From Moraxellaceae bacterium (lineage in GTDB: Bacteria; Pseudomonadota; Gammaproteobacteria; Pseudomonadales; Moraxellaceae): a DNA stretch of 64,000 bases. The stretch is taken from positions 248,001 to 312,000 of the forward strand of contig JAJUIK010000001.1 in assembly GCA_029267635.1 (NCBI GenBank), written 5' to 3'. Both the position numbers and the translations under genes were made by a program. Under the pieces are notes generated by a model. The model was given only the letters and a program-made list of their open reading frames with translations, did no database searches and was not told the origin of the DNA. Shown here one piece after another: positions 1-8,843 of the stretch (its first letter is position 1; each line of letters begins with the position of its first letter).

Positions 1-1
1 A

Positions 2-403
2 GTGATTCGTCCCAAAATGCGTCCGAAGGGTTTTGCAGCGATTCAGAAACACAAAGATTTGGGTCATGAAATTGTGGGTATTACAGCCACCTCAGACTTT
101 ATTACCGCACCGATTTTCCGGGAGTTTGGCATCAGTGAAATTATTGCCACCAATGCGGAAGTAATTGATGGTCAATATACAGGCAAGGTTGCGGGTCTTG
201 CCTGTTATCAAAAAGGTAAGCTGGACCGTTTAGACCAGTGGCTCGAAGGTCGTCAGGTTTGTGAATCCTGGGCCTACTCCGATTCAATTAATGACCGTTT
301 CTTGCTAGAACATGCCACGCATGCGATTGCCGTGAATCCTGATGAACAGCTTGCACAACTGGCGCAGCAGCAGGGTTGGGAAATTCAGGACTGGTCGATC
401 TAA
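2..403 (+). CDS. HAD-family (SerB-like, class IB) phosphatase, 3' part only
   Basis: Only the C-terminal 133 or so residues lie in the window; the reading frame is open to the left edge, so the apparent GTG at position 2 is probably internal. The segment YSDSINDRFLL matches the DxxxD metal-binding motif of haloacid dehalogenase phosphatases, and the GITATSDF stretch resembles the Ser/Thr motif II. This fits the HAD-IB group (phosphoserine phosphatase-like hydrolases). The substrate cannot be told from this part, and the catalytic N-terminal DxDxT motif is outside the window. A hairpin terminator follows the stop codon. Confidence 0.75.
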   Translation: MIRPKMRPKGFAAIQKHKDLGHEIVGITATSDFITAPIFREFGISEIIATNAEVIDGQYTGKVAGLACYQKGKLDRLDQWLEGRQVCESWAYSDSINDRFLLEHATHAIAVNPDEQLAQLAQQQGWEIQDWSI

Positions 404-425
404 TTAGCGGGTCAGTACAGTCAGT

Positions 426-453
426 AAAAACGGTGCCGAGGCACCGTTTTTTA
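426..453. terminator. Rho-independent terminator between HAD gene and ovoA
   Basis: A CGGTGCC/GGCACCG stem with a short loop is flanked by A and T runs on both sides. It lies between two convergent genes, the HAD phosphatase and ovoA, and can serve both strands. Confidence 0.8.
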
Positions 454-469
454 TTGCTTAAAGTTCTAT

Positions 470-2653
470 CTAAGCAATACGTTGCCAAAAGGTGACTTGT
501 GCCAAGGTGTGCTGAAATTTACGCTGGGTTTCCCGAATCACAAAAGGGAGCTCTTGTGGTTCGGCCATTAAACGGAAATGCGGTGCCAGTAAGAGCTTGA
601 GCCCATCGAGGGTGGTTAGGCTTTCCCCATCTTTTTTAAAGCCACCGATCCATTCACTGCGTGCGGTGTGTTCCTCCAGCCAGGTATATGGTGAGGTCAG
701 CATTAGTACACCACCTAAATTCAGACGTTCATGGATGCTGCTCAAGAACTGTGCCGGATGATGCAGGCGGTCAATCAGATTGGCAGCCAGAATCAAGTCA
801 TAACCCCGGAAAATGGCTTTCAGGTTGCAGGCATCACCCTGATAGAACTGCACTTTATCCCGAATGTCGAGCAGGCCGTAATCATCTAAATGACAGGCCT
901 TGTACTCGACCAGTTCACCTTCAGTCGGGATGGTGTAATGCAGGGTTTCTCCTTGGGCCAGCCGTATGCCGTTCTGGATAAAGCGTGCAGAAAAATCAAT
1001 TCCCACGACTTCATCAAAGCTGCGTGCCAGTTCGAAACTGGCCCGTCCAGTGGCACAGCCGAGATCTAGTGCTTTACGTTTTGGTTGATCCACCAGCATG
1101 TCGAGTGCCAACTGCACCACACGCTGGGCAAAATTGGCCACGCCAAAATATTCAGCGCCATACTGAAATTCCAGATATTCCGAGACCAGTTTGTCGCTTT
1201 CATATTGTGAGACCATCGGTTGCAGTTCCTGATTAGACACCACATAACGAAAACCGGCATGCTGGAAAAAATGCCTACGGAAAGCATAACGTGAGGAGGC
1301 TTGGGCTTCATTACCACAGGAAATCCAGGAACCTCCCTTGATCAGATTATGCCGTCCATCGAAAGTCGGGGTACTAAAGTCATCATAGATTGGATGCACC
1401 ACAAAACCGGAAAACGGATAAATTGGGGTTTCCGTCCATTGCCAGACATTGCCCTGCACATCGAAGAATTCACCGTGCTGGAACAGATTGACTGGACAGG
1501 ACGAAGCACCACAGTTGAGTTGAATATTCACCTGTTGGCCGAGGTCAATCGTGTCTAGGCCGGAAACCGCATAGAGCCGATACCATTCATCTTCAGTGGG
1601 TAAGCGCACCTTCTGGCCGGTTTGTTGGGCTTTCCAATTGCAGAAGGCTTTGGCTTCATGGTAGTTCACTTCGACTGGCCAGTCCCAGGGCATCGGGACT
1701 TCTTCAGTCATCAGACGTAGATACCATCCATCTGGTCGTGGCCGCCAGAATGTCGGATGAGTCGCTTGGCTATATTCACGCCATTGCCAGCCTTCGGCTT
1801 CCCAGTATTCGGCAGTGCTATAGCCCTGATTCTCCACGAAAGTGCGATATTCCTGGTTGCTGACCAGATAGCGGCTGGCCGCAAAAGCGTTCACCGTACT
1901 GTGGTGCCGTCCGTATTCATTGTCCCAGCCATAGAGGGGATCCTGATGGCTTTTCTGCAACTGCACTTCACCTGTGGGCACAACAACCAATTCATTTTCT
2001 GGTGCGGTGCCACTCAGGTGGTTGGGTTGCCAGAGCGGATGGGTTTTGACGTAGTGCAATTGCTGCTGGCGAATCAGCACCGAAGAGGTTTCCAGATGAA
2101 TCCGTTCGTGTTCAATGCCCATTAAAATTGCCCACCACGGATGCTGCCAGTCAATGGGCAGTACCAGCGGTGCCTGCTCAATAATGCCCAATACGATCGC
2201 CTTGACCTGATCACGATAAGCTTTGACTTCCGTAATACTGGGCCAGTCATAATGGCTGTCATCCAGATCATCCCAGCTCATCTCATCCACACCGACCGCA
2301 AAAATCGATTCAAAATGTGGGTTCACGCGTTGCGTAATCAGCTTGCTTAACAGCAGTTTGTTGATAAAAAAGGTTGCGGTATGACCGTAATAAAAAATCA
2401 GTGGATGGCGTAGGGAAATCGGTTTGTGATAGAAGGCTGCATCACCGTTTAGGCATTCAAACAGTGATTCATAACATTCAAAGGTATGTAAGAAATCCTG
2501 ACGGAAACGCTGGCGCATCTGCTCGGGATCGCTGAGATTCAAGCTTGGGCTGGGCGCAAATGCATGTGCAGACCGGATGAGTGCATTTTCTGTTGGGGAT
2601 GTGGGCGCATTTAGATTGTTATTGTCATAAAGTGGGGAGGCGCTATGTGACAT
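470..2653 (-). CDS. ovoA: 5-histidylcysteine sulfoxide synthase / 4-mercaptohistidine N-methyltransferase OvoA
   Basis: Predicted 727-residue bifunctional enzyme of ovothiol A synthesis. By family knowledge, the non-heme iron part joins cysteine to histidine as a sulfoxide, and the C-terminal part N-methylates the thiol-histidine after a separate lyase (OvoB) acts. Visible domains in order: an N-terminal DinB-like region with the HERIHLE (HX3HXE) iron motif near residue 180; an FGE-sulfatase/EgtB-type domain with SRYLVSNQEY and a GGSW segment; and a SAM methyltransferase domain with motif I LDLGCATGR near residue 545. The methyltransferase tail separates OvoA from plain EgtB. The start at 2653 is chosen because AAGGAG lies 7 bases upstream; an upstream in-frame extension to 2722 lacks this. 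No ovoB is seen nearby. Confidence 0.88.
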   Translation of the reverse strand: MSHSASPLYDNNNLNAPTSPTENALIRSAHAFAPSPSLNLSDPEQMRQRFRQDFLHTFECYESLFECLNGDAAFYHKPISLRHPLIFYYGHTATFFINKLLLSKLITQRVNPHFESIFAVGVDEMSWDDLDDSHYDWPSITEVKAYRDQVKAIVLGIIEQAPLVLPIDWQHPWWAILMGIEHERIHLETSSVLIRQQQLHYVKTHPLWQPNHLSGTAPENELVVVPTGEVQLQKSHQDPLYGWDNEYGRHHSTVNAFAASRYLVSNQEYRTFVENQGYSTAEYWEAEGWQWREYSQATHPTFWRPRPDGWYLRLMTEEVPMPWDWPVEVNYHEAKAFCNWKAQQTGQKVRLPTEDEWYRLYAVSGLDTIDLGQQVNIQLNCGASSCPVNLFQHGEFFDVQGNVWQWTETPIYPFSGFVVHPIYDDFSTPTFDGRHNLIKGGSWISCGNEAQASSRYAFRRHFFQHAGFRYVVSNQELQPMVSQYESDKLVSEYLEFQYGAEYFGVANFAQRVVQLALDMLVDQPKRKALDLGCATGRASFELARSFDEVVGIDFSARFIQNGIRLAQGETLHYTIPTEGELVEYKACHLDDYGLLDIRDKVQFYQGDACNLKAIFRGYDLILAANLIDRLHHPAQFLSSIHERLNLGGVLMLTSPYTWLEEHTARSEWIGGFKKDGESLTTLDGLKLLLAPHFRLMAEPQELPFVIRETQRKFQHTLAQVTFWQRIA

Positions 2654-2781
2654 CACTCTGCTCCTTGACGGTATAAAAGTGGATGTAGCTCCGTGCTCAA
2701 AACGCCACGGTTTTCTTTCCAACTTACGCCAAATTTTCCCCGGATGTTTTATGATTCGGTAACAACTTGATGCTGCACGAC

Positions 2782-3648
2782 TTATCGTGAATTTTGCATG
2801 GATTGAATCAAGGCTTGTGCTGCTTTAGATTGCGTTCTTCCGGGATGCCAGACCATGCCGAGCTGCCGGTTCATTTCCACTGCAATATTCAGACGTTTTA
2901 AGTCATGGTTGAGCAGGGTTTTCGGTAAGACTGACCAGCCCAGCCCAATGGAGACCAACATGCGGATGGATTCCAGTGGATTGTTGCTCATACTGATTTT
3001 GGGTTTCAGTCCCTGTTTCTCAAATTCGGCCAGAGTGATTTGGCTGGTATAAGTCTGCGCAGAAGGTAACAGACTGGGATACTGGCTCAGATCCTGCAGG
3101 GTCAACTCAGCTTGCTGCGCCAAAGGATGAAATGGGGCCGCGACAAAGACCAACGAGTCTTCCCACATCGGGATATATTTCAGGCGTTCATCACCAACCG
3201 GAGGCAGGGTTAAAAACGCCAGTTCCAGATCACCATTCAACACCTGTTCATGCGCCTGTTCTGAATCGACAAAATGCACATCCAGCTTCACGTCCGGAAA
3301 CTGCTGCACATACTGCTTTAAATGCTGCGGTAAATGATGCAAACCGATATGGTGACTGGTGCCAATGGTTAAACGGCCTTGTACCTGTTTCTGTTCATGA
3401 CTCAGGGTGTGCTGGATATCGCCAAGTTCATTCAGCCAGTTTTTGACTTTGGGCAGCAGGGAATGGGCAGCGTGTGTGGCTTGGATACCACGACCAGCGG
3501 ATTCAAACAGTTTTACCCCGAAATAGTCTTCCAGACTGTGAATCCGTTTGGTGACTGCCGGTTGGGTAATAAACAGCTGTTCGGCAGCCAGTGAAATCGA
3601 ACCCGTTTCCATCACTTTGACGAATGCTTCAAAGGCAGCAAGATTCAT
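2782..3648 (-). CDS. LysR-family transcriptional regulator
   Basis: 288 residues, normal LysR length. The N-terminal winged helix-turn-helix (ISLAAEQLFITQPAVTKRI, residues about 17-35) is followed by a periplasmic-binding-protein-like effector domain. The chosen start gives MNLAAFEAF, the usual N-terminus of the family; a start 18 bases upstream (MINGSC) is possible. It sits upstream of ovoA on the same strand with a 128-base gap, so it could control ovoA or itself, but nothing in the sequence proves a target. The effector is unknown. Confidence 0.85.
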   Translation of the reverse strand: MNLAAFEAFVKVMETGSISLAAEQLFITQPAVTKRIHSLEDYFGVKLFESAGRGIQATHAAHSLLPKVKNWLNELGDIQHTLSHEQKQVQGRLTIGTSHHIGLHHLPQHLKQYVQQFPDVKLDVHFVDSEQAHEQVLNGDLELAFLTLPPVGDERLKYIPMWEDSLVFVAAPFHPLAQQAELTLQDLSQYPSLLPSAQTYTSQITLAEFEKQGLKPKISMSNNPLESIRMLVSIGLGWSVLPKTLLNHDLKRLNIAVEMNRQLGMVWHPGRTQSKAAQALIQSMQNSR

Positions 3649-3766
3649 GCAGGATCCATTAATCAAAATTTTTTATTGATTCTTAGATTATTAAGAAATT
3701 TTAAGAATAAATCAAAGGAGGAAGTTTTCATTTATATGAGAGTACCAATCGCTTCTGTTCTCCAAT

Positions 3767-3800
3767 AAAAAAAACCGTTGAGCAATGGCTGAACGGTTTT
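3767..3800. terminator. Terminator downstream of the DUF2061 gene
   Basis: AAAACCGTT and AACGGTTTT arms enclose a 12-base loop, with an A run on the left that becomes a U run in the minus-strand transcript. It would end the small membrane protein gene and isolate the LysR promoter. Confidence 0.75.
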
Positions 3801-3833
3801 GAGGATTCTGGAGGAAGTTATTTCATAAAAGGA

Positions 3834-4103
3834 TCAAGAAACCGCAGAGGAATGTTTTAAACGGCTTGTGGTAGACGATTTGTTTGTTGAGCTGTTGTCT
3901 TTACGATCCCAGACTTTTTCATGGATGAAAAATGCCACCGCTTGTACCGTTGGTTCCAACAAGCTCAAGGTCATCGCCATCCAGATACTGCCTGTCACCA
4001 TGTAACCGACTAACATCGCTACAGTAATATGCATAATGTAGTAGCTGAAGGTTTTCTTTAAGGTTCTTTGGTTATGATTCACAAAGCGTTGAATTTTAGC
4101 CAT
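3834..4103 (-). CDS. DUF2061-family small membrane protein
   Basis: 89 residues. Two hydrophobic segments (about residues 20-40 and 45-60) and the pattern SYYIMHITVAMLVGY...EPTVQAVAFFIHEKVWDR match the DUF2061 family of predicted inner-membrane proteins with no known role. The start is placed at the second methionine because GGAGG lies 8 bases before it. The C-terminal tail is Ser/Thr/Lys-rich. A Fur-box-like palindrome lies about 46 bases upstream, so iron control is a reasonable inference. Confidence 0.8.
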   Translation of the reverse strand: MAKIQRFVNHNQRTLKKTFSYYIMHITVAMLVGYMVTGSIWMAMTLSLLEPTVQAVAFFIHEKVWDRKDNSSTNKSSTTSRLKHSSAVS

Positions 4104-4148
4104 CAGCCTATCCTCCATTTCGCATCCGTTTGTTGTTGGTTTTAGATT

Positions 4149-4165
4149 ATGAGAATTATTCTTAT
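4149..4165. promoter_or_regulatory. Fur-box-like palindrome
   Basis: ATGAGAATTATTCTTAT: seven of eight base pairs around a central T are complementary, and it matches the 7-1-7 Fur pattern TGAGAATnATTCTCA at all but one position. It lies 46 bases upstream of the DUF2061 start and 186 upstream of leuC, so the DUF2061 gene is the likelier target. Confidence 0.6.
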
Positions 4166-4277
4166 TTGTGAAATGGGGAAATTTTATGCCGTCGATTCAT
4201 TTTTTAGATAACTAGAGAAGGATGAGGGCAGATATAAAATCATTCCAAAAAGTTTATGAATTAATAAAAATGATAAA

Positions 4278-4306
4278 TTAGTTTTATGTAAAACCCGCGT
4301 TATAAT
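4278..4306 (+). promoter_or_regulatory. Probable leuC promoter
   Basis: A perfect TATAAT at 4301-4306 lies 44 bases before the leuC start in an AT-rich stretch. The -35 region (TTAGTT, 17-base spacer) is weak. Apart from this and the Fur-like site, I see nothing else in the gap 4104-4350. Confidence 0.45.
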
Positions 4307-4350
4307 CCATTAAATTCACAAAATACCCAGTCCAATGGAGCACGTCCGAC

Positions 4351-5769
4351 ATGGCAGGCAAAACATTATATGACAAGTTGTGGGATGACCATTTAGTCAA
4401 GCAGCGTGATGATGGTTCAAGCTTAATTTACATCGACCGTCATTTATTACATGAAGTGACTTCACCACAGGCGTTTGAAGGTTTGCAGCTTGCAGGCCGT
4501 AAGCCATGGCGTTTGAGTGCCAACGTGGCCACGCCAGACCATAACGTTCCAACCTCAAAGAAAGAGCGTGAACAGGGGGTTGCCGGGATTGAAGATGATA
4601 CCTCGCGTATTCAAGTGCAAACGCTAGACGATAACTGTAAGACCTTCAATATCGTTGAGTTTGATATCAATGACATCCGTCAGGGGATCGCTCACGTGGT
4701 GGGTCCAGAGCAAGGTTTGACCTTGCCAGGCATGACCGTAGTGTGTGGTGACTCGCATACGGCAACCCATGGTGCGTTTGGCTGTTTGGCCCATGGTATT
4801 GGAACCTCTGAAGTTGAACACGTCTTGGCGACCCAGTGTCTGGTTCAGAAGAAAATGAAAAACATGCTGGTGCGTGTTGATGGCAAGCTTGGTAAAGGCG
4901 TTACTCCGAAAGATGTAGTGTTGGCGATCATCGGCAAAATTGGCACGGCAGGCGGTACCGGTCACGCCATTGAATTTGGTGGCCAGGTATTCCGTGACAT
5001 GTCGATTGAAGGTCGTATGACCGTGTGTAACATGGCGATTGAAGCCGGTGCACGTGTCGGTATGGTGGCTGTGGATGACAAGACCATCGAGTATGTCAAA
5101 GACCGTCCATATGCACCAAAAGGCAAACAGTGGGATCAAGCGGTTGCGTATTGGAATACCTTGCATTCTGATGAAGATGCCGTATTTGACACGGTTGTGG
5201 TGTTGCAAGGTGAAGAGATCGAGCCGCAAGTATCTTGGGGGACTTCTCCTGAAATGGTAATTCCAGTGTCACAAGCGGTACCGACTTTGGAACAAGCGAA
5301 AGACGACGTACAGCGTAATGACTGGACGCGTGCTTATCAGTACATGGGCTTAACGGCAGGTCAGTCTTTGGCGGACATCCAGATCGACCGCGTATTTATC
5401 GGTTCTTGCACCAACTCGCGTATTGAAGACATCCGTGCTGCCGCTGAAGTGATTCAGGGCCGTAAAGTGGCACCAACCATCAAACAGGCGATGGTGGTTC
5501 CAGGTTCTGGTTTGGTGAAACAGCAGGCGGAAGCTGAAGGCTTAGACAAAATCTTCCTGGAAGCTGGGTTTGAATGGCGTGAGCCAGGCTGCTCGATGTG
5601 CTTGGCGATGAATGCTGACAAGTTGCAACCAGGCGAACACTGTGCTTCGACCTCGAACCGTAACTTTGAAGGTCGTCAAGGCAACGGCGGCCGTACCCAT
5701 CTGGTCAGTCCAGCCATGGCTGCGGCTGCGGCATTGGCGGGTCATTTTGTTGACGTTCGTTCATTCTAA
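4351..5769 (+). CDS. leuC: 3-isopropylmalate dehydratase large subunit
   Basis: 472 residues, full length for LeuC. With LeuD it isomerises 2-isopropylmalate to 3-isopropylmalate in leucine synthesis. Aconitase-fold features are visible: [12 protein letters not shown] near residue 130, the first cluster cysteine in [12 protein letters not shown] (about residue 350), and the paired cysteines in [11 protein letters not shown] (about residue 410), which bind the 4Fe-4S cluster. It ends 15 bases before the leuD start, so the two are co-transcribed. Confidence 0.97.
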   Translation: MAGKTLYDKLWDDHLVKQRDDGSSLIYIDRHLLHEVTSPQAFEGLQLAGRKPWRLSANVATPDHNVPTSKKEREQGVAGIEDDTSRIQVQTLDDNCKTFNIVEFDINDIRQGIAHVVGPEQGLTLPGMTVVCGDSHTATHGAFGCLAHGIGTSEVEHVLATQCLVQKKMKNMLVRVDGKLGKGVTPKDVVLAIIGKIGTAGGTGHAIEFGGQVFRDMSIEGRMTVCNMAIEAGARVGMVAVDDKTIEYVKDRPYAPKGKQWDQAVAYWNTLHSDEDAVFDTVVVLQGEEIEPQVSWGTSPEMVIPVSQAVPTLEQAKDDVQRNDWTRAYQYMGLTAGQSLADIQIDRVFIGSCTNSRIEDIRAAAEVIQGRKVAPTIKQAMVVPGSGLVKQQAEAEGLDKIFLEAGFEWREPGCSMCLAMNADKLQPGEHCASTSNRNFEGRQGNGGRTHLVSPAMAAAAALAGHFVDVRSF

Positions 5770-5784
5770 TTGGGGGAGAGCAAT

Positions 5785-6435
5785 ATGAAAGCTTATACCG
5801 TTGAACAAGGCATCGTGGCACCCTTAGACCGTGCGAATGTCGATACTGACCTGATCATTCCAAAGCAGTTTTTGAAGTCCATCAAACGTACCGGTTTCGG
5901 TGACAACCTGTTTGATGAATTGCGTTATTTGGATGAAGGTTATTTGGGCCAGGACATCAGTAAACGTCCTAAAAATCCGGATTTTGTGTTGAACCAGCCA
6001 CGTTATCAAGGTGCGAGCGTATTGCTTGCCCGTCAAAACTTTGGTTGTGGTTCCAGCCGTGAGCATGCGCCGTGGGCCTTGAATGAATACGGTTTCCGTA
6101 CCGTGATTGCACCAAGTTTTGCTGATATTTTCTTTAATAACTGCTTTAAAAACGGTATGTTGCCGGTGATCTTGTCTGAAGAGATTGTTGATCAGTTATT
6201 CAAAGAGTGCGCGGCAAGCGAAGGTTATCAATTGACCATCGACCTTGAAGCACAAGAAGTCCGTACCCCAGCGGGTGAAGCCTTTAAATTTGAAATTGAT
6301 CCGTTCCGTAAGCACTGTTTGCTGAATGGTTTGGATGACATCGGTTTGACTTTGCAGGATGCGGATCTGATCCGTGCCTATGAAGAAAAAACTAAGCAAC
6401 TTCGTCCTTGGGTCTTCCAGGAAATTCACGGTTAA
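5785..6435 (+). CDS. leuD: 3-isopropylmalate dehydratase small subunit
   Basis: 216 residues. Swivelling-domain partner of Leu[18 protein letters not shown] at the N-terminus and [15 protein letters not shown] near residue 75 are typical LeuD motifs. The ATG at 5785 has GGGGGAGAG just upstream; an in-frame TTG at 5770 directly after the leuC stop is unlikely to be used. Part of the leuC-leuD-lipoprotein-leuB gene run. Confidence 0.97.
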   Translation: MKAYTVEQGIVAPLDRANVDTDLIIPKQFLKSIKRTGFGDNLFDELRYLDEGYLGQDISKRPKNPDFVLNQPRYQGASVLLARQNFGCGSSREHAPWALNEYGFRTVIAPSFADIFFNNCFKNGMLPVILSEEIVDQLFKECAASEGYQLTIDLEAQEVRTPAGEAFKFEIDPFRKHCLLNGLDDIGLTLQDADLIRAYEEKTKQLRPWVFQEIHG

Positions 6436-6535
6436 GGCTGTGATGAAAGCATAGCGATGCTGTCCAACTCTTGCTAACATGGATGCGCATAAAAATTTTA
6501 TGGTTTGCTCTATTTAGTGAGGTTGGGTTCGGACA

Positions 6536-7111
6536 ATGATGAAAATTTTCGGTCACAGCATTGCTTTGCTGCTCTGTGGTGTATTTCTCAGCGCCTGCCA
6601 AAGTACGTCAAACATGGTGGATACGCTACGTATCAAACATGCAAGCCGTAGTGTGAATGAGCAAGCGAATGTCAAAATTTATTGTTCGGGTACGGCGGAT
6701 TGCCAGTTTGAACGGGTGGATAATGTGTTGATTGTCGATCCGGTTTCCCATCGGGTCAACTCTCAGGCGATTAAACGTGGTTATGTGCATTTGCAGGCCA
6801 AATCCTTGCGTCAGCCGAATGCCTTGTATTTGACCGTTCCTGCCAAGCAGCATGAAGTAGTGGTGCGTTTCTATCCGATCTCGCAGGATCGTGCCGAAAC
6901 CATCCACGTGATTCATCAGTTTGCGCCGCATCAGCAGTATACCTTCAAGATGTACCGTGATCGCTCCAAGCGTGCCGGTAGCCTGCTGAATGTTTCGGTG
7001 CCTGATCCTTTATGTGTCGATTTGCAGCAAGGCCAACGCACGATTCGCCGTTTCTGCCGGCCGTATGATGTGCTGACCGGGCTGGGCGAATTTGTGGAAC
7101 AAAAAATTTAA
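6536..7111 (+). CDS. Putative lipoprotein of unknown function between leuD and leuB
   Basis: 191 residues. An N-terminal signal peptide (hydrophobic residues 7-19) ends in the lipobox LSAC, so the mature protein should be lipid-anchored at Cys20. The rest has no motif I recognise; two further Cys pairs (YCSGTADC and the C-terminal LCVD...RFC) could form disulfides in the periplasm. Start may be 6536 or 6539 (two adjacent ATG codons). It lies in the same direction between leuD (100 bases away) and leuB (49 bases away), yet nothing suggests a role in leucine synthesis. Confidence 0.75.
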   Translation: MMKIFGHSIALLLCGVFLSACQSTSNMVDTLRIKHASRSVNEQANVKIYCSGTADCQFERVDNVLIVDPVSHRVNSQAIKRGYVHLQAKSLRQPNALYLTVPAKQHEVVVRFYPISQDRAETIHVIHQFAPHQQYTFKMYRDRSKRAGSLLNVSVPDPLCVDLQQGQRTIRRFCRPYDVLTGLGEFVEQKI

Positions 7112-7160
7112 CCTCACTTTTTGGTAGTGACCTACCAATAGATAAAAATGGAAAATCTTT

Positions 7161-8240
7161 ATGTCTAAACATATCCTGATTTTGGCTGGTGATGGTATCG
7201 GCCCGGAAATCGTGGCTGCTGCTGAACAAGTCCTGACACGTGTGAATGAAAAATTCAATCTGGGCTTCACTTGGGAACAAGGTCTATTGGGTGGTGCTGC
7301 GATTGATGCGCATGGTGAACCGTACCCGGCAGTAACCGCTGAACAGGCGAAAAAAGCCGATGCAATTTTGCTCGGTGCGGTCGGTGGTCCAAAATGGGAT
7401 ACGATTGAGCGTTCTATCCGTCCGGAACGTGGATTACTGAAAATCCGGAGTGAACTGAACCTGTTCGCCAACTTGCGTCCAGCGATTCTTTATCCGCAAC
7501 TGGCAGATGCGTCTAGCTTGAAACCTGAAATTGTAGCGGGTCTGGATATCCTGATCGTGCGTGAATTGACTGGGGGGATTTACTTCGGTCAGCCACGCGG
7601 AATCCGTGAACTGGAAAATGGCGAGAAACAGGGTTTCAACACTGATGTTTATGCTGAGTCTGAAATCAAGCGCATCGCGAAAGTGGCCTTTGAGCTGGCT
7701 GGCTTACGTGGTGGTAAAGTCTGTTCAGTGGATAAAGCTAACGTGCTTGAAGTGACTGAATTGTGGAAACAAACGGTAACTGCCATGCAGCAGGAACAGT
7801 ATCCAAACATCCAGTTGTCGCACATGTATGTGGATAACGCCGCGATGCAGTTGGTGCGTGCGCCAAAACAGTTTGACGTGATTGTGACCGGTAACCTGTT
7901 TGGTGACATCTTGTCTGATGAAGCTGCGATGTTGACCGGTTCAATCGGTATGTTGCCATCCGCATCCTTGGATGAAAATGGCAAAGGCATGTATGAACCA
8001 TGTCATGGTTCTGCACCAGACATCGCGGGTCAAAACCTGGCGAACCCACTAGCGACGATTCTTTCTGTCGCGATGATGTTGCGTTATACCTTCCGCGAAG
8101 AAGCTGCAGCGAAAGCGATTGAAGATGCAGTAGGTAACGTCTTGGATCAAGGCCTACGTACAGCAGACATCATGTCTGAAGGCATGAACAAAGTGGGCAC
8201 CAAAGAAATGGGTGCAGCTGTTGTGGCTGCTTTGGGTTAA
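7161..8240 (+). CDS. leuB: 3-isopropylmalate dehydrogenase
   Basis: 359 residues, typical LeuB. NAD-dependent oxidative decarboxylation of 3-isopropylmalate to 2-oxoisocaproate. Seen: GDGIGPEIV at the N-terminus, [21 protein letters not shown] (substrate-binding arginines, near residue 95), the [12 protein letters not shown] metal-site segment (about residue 240) and [18 protein letters not shown] near residue 275 (NAD-binding). Last gene of the leucine run; followed by a terminator. Confidence 0.97.
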   Translation: MSKHILILAGDGIGPEIVAAAEQVLTRVNEKFNLGFTWEQGLLGGAAIDAHGEPYPAVTAEQAKKADAILLGAVGGPKWDTIERSIRPERGLLKIRSELNLFANLRPAILYPQLADASSLKPEIVAGLDILIVRELTGGIYFGQPRGIRELENGEKQGFNTDVYAESEIKRIAKVAFELAGLRGGKVCSVDKANVLEVTELWKQTVTAMQQEQYPNIQLSHMYVDNAAMQLVRAPKQFDVIVTGNLFGDILSDEAAMLTGSIGMLPSASLDENGKGMYEPCHGSAPDIAGQNLANPLATILSVAMMLRYTFREEAAAKAIEDAVGNVLDQGLRTADIMSEGMNKVGTKEMGAAVVAALG

Positions 8241-8252
8241 GCTAAACCCAGT

Positions 8253-8284
8253 AAAAAAACGCAGCATAAGCTGCGTTTTTTATG
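8253..8284 (+). terminator. leuB terminator
   Basis: AAAAACGCAGC/GCTGCGTTTTT stem with a 4-base loop, 12 bases after the leuB stop and followed by a T run. Confidence 0.85.
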
Positions 8285-8351
8285 TCCAATTTTCTAGATC
8301 TGTGTCACATGGGGTAGCTTGAAAAAGCCAAAAGCGCCAAATCACAGACAT

Positions 8352-8380
8352 AAAAAAAGCCACGTGACGTGGCTTTCTTG
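8352..8380 (-). terminator. infA terminator
   Basis: AAGCCACGT and ACGTGGCTT arms with an A run that reads as a U run on the minus strand, 14 bases beyond the infA stop. Confidence 0.8.
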
Positions 8381-8393
8381 CTTGCGCTAAAAC

Positions 8394-8615
8394 TTAGCGT
8401 GCACGGTATGTGATACGACCTTTGGTCAAGTCGTAAGGTGTCATTTCAACCTTTACACTGTCACCGGTCAAAATACGGATATAGTGTTTACGCATTTTAC
8501 CCGAAATGTGAGCAATCACTTCGTGACCGTTTTCTAAACGTACACGGAACATCGTATTAGGAAGCGTTTCGGTGACAACGCCTTCGAACTCAATGAGTTC
8601 CTCTTTATTGGCCAT
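8394..8615 (-). CDS. infA: Translation initiation factor IF-1
   Basis: 73 residues, one S1/OB-fold domain. IF-1 binds the A site of the 30S subunit during initiation. The sequence ([14 protein letters not shown]..., [18 protein letters not shown], ending ITYRAR) is near the bacterial consensus. Single-gene unit with its own terminator; the next 228 bases up to the divergent AraC gene should hold both promoters. Confidence 0.98.
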   Translation of the reverse strand: MANKEELIEFEGVVTETLPNTMFRVRLENGHEVIAHISGKMRKHYIRILTGDSVKVEMTPYDLTKGRITYRAR

Positions 8616-8843
8616 GGCCTACCTGATAATCAAATTGGAAAGGCGCAAATTATATACAATTTTGTCGAAAAAAACAAGATGGCTCGGGCGTTTCGCTGCG
8701 CAGATGAATTGAAAATAAGCGAATGCCCAGGTTACAGTTTTGGGCTAAAAAGCCTTGAGGCTGTGTTGTCAGTTCGGCCAATCATCGTTAATCTGAATCC
8801 TATTTTTAAGCATAAATGAAGCACATACAGGAAAGGAGTAGGT

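Noticed and set aside
4624..5229. 201-codon open frame antisense to leuC
   Set aside because: Lies wholly inside leuC, no ribosome site or family features; a shadow of biased codon use.
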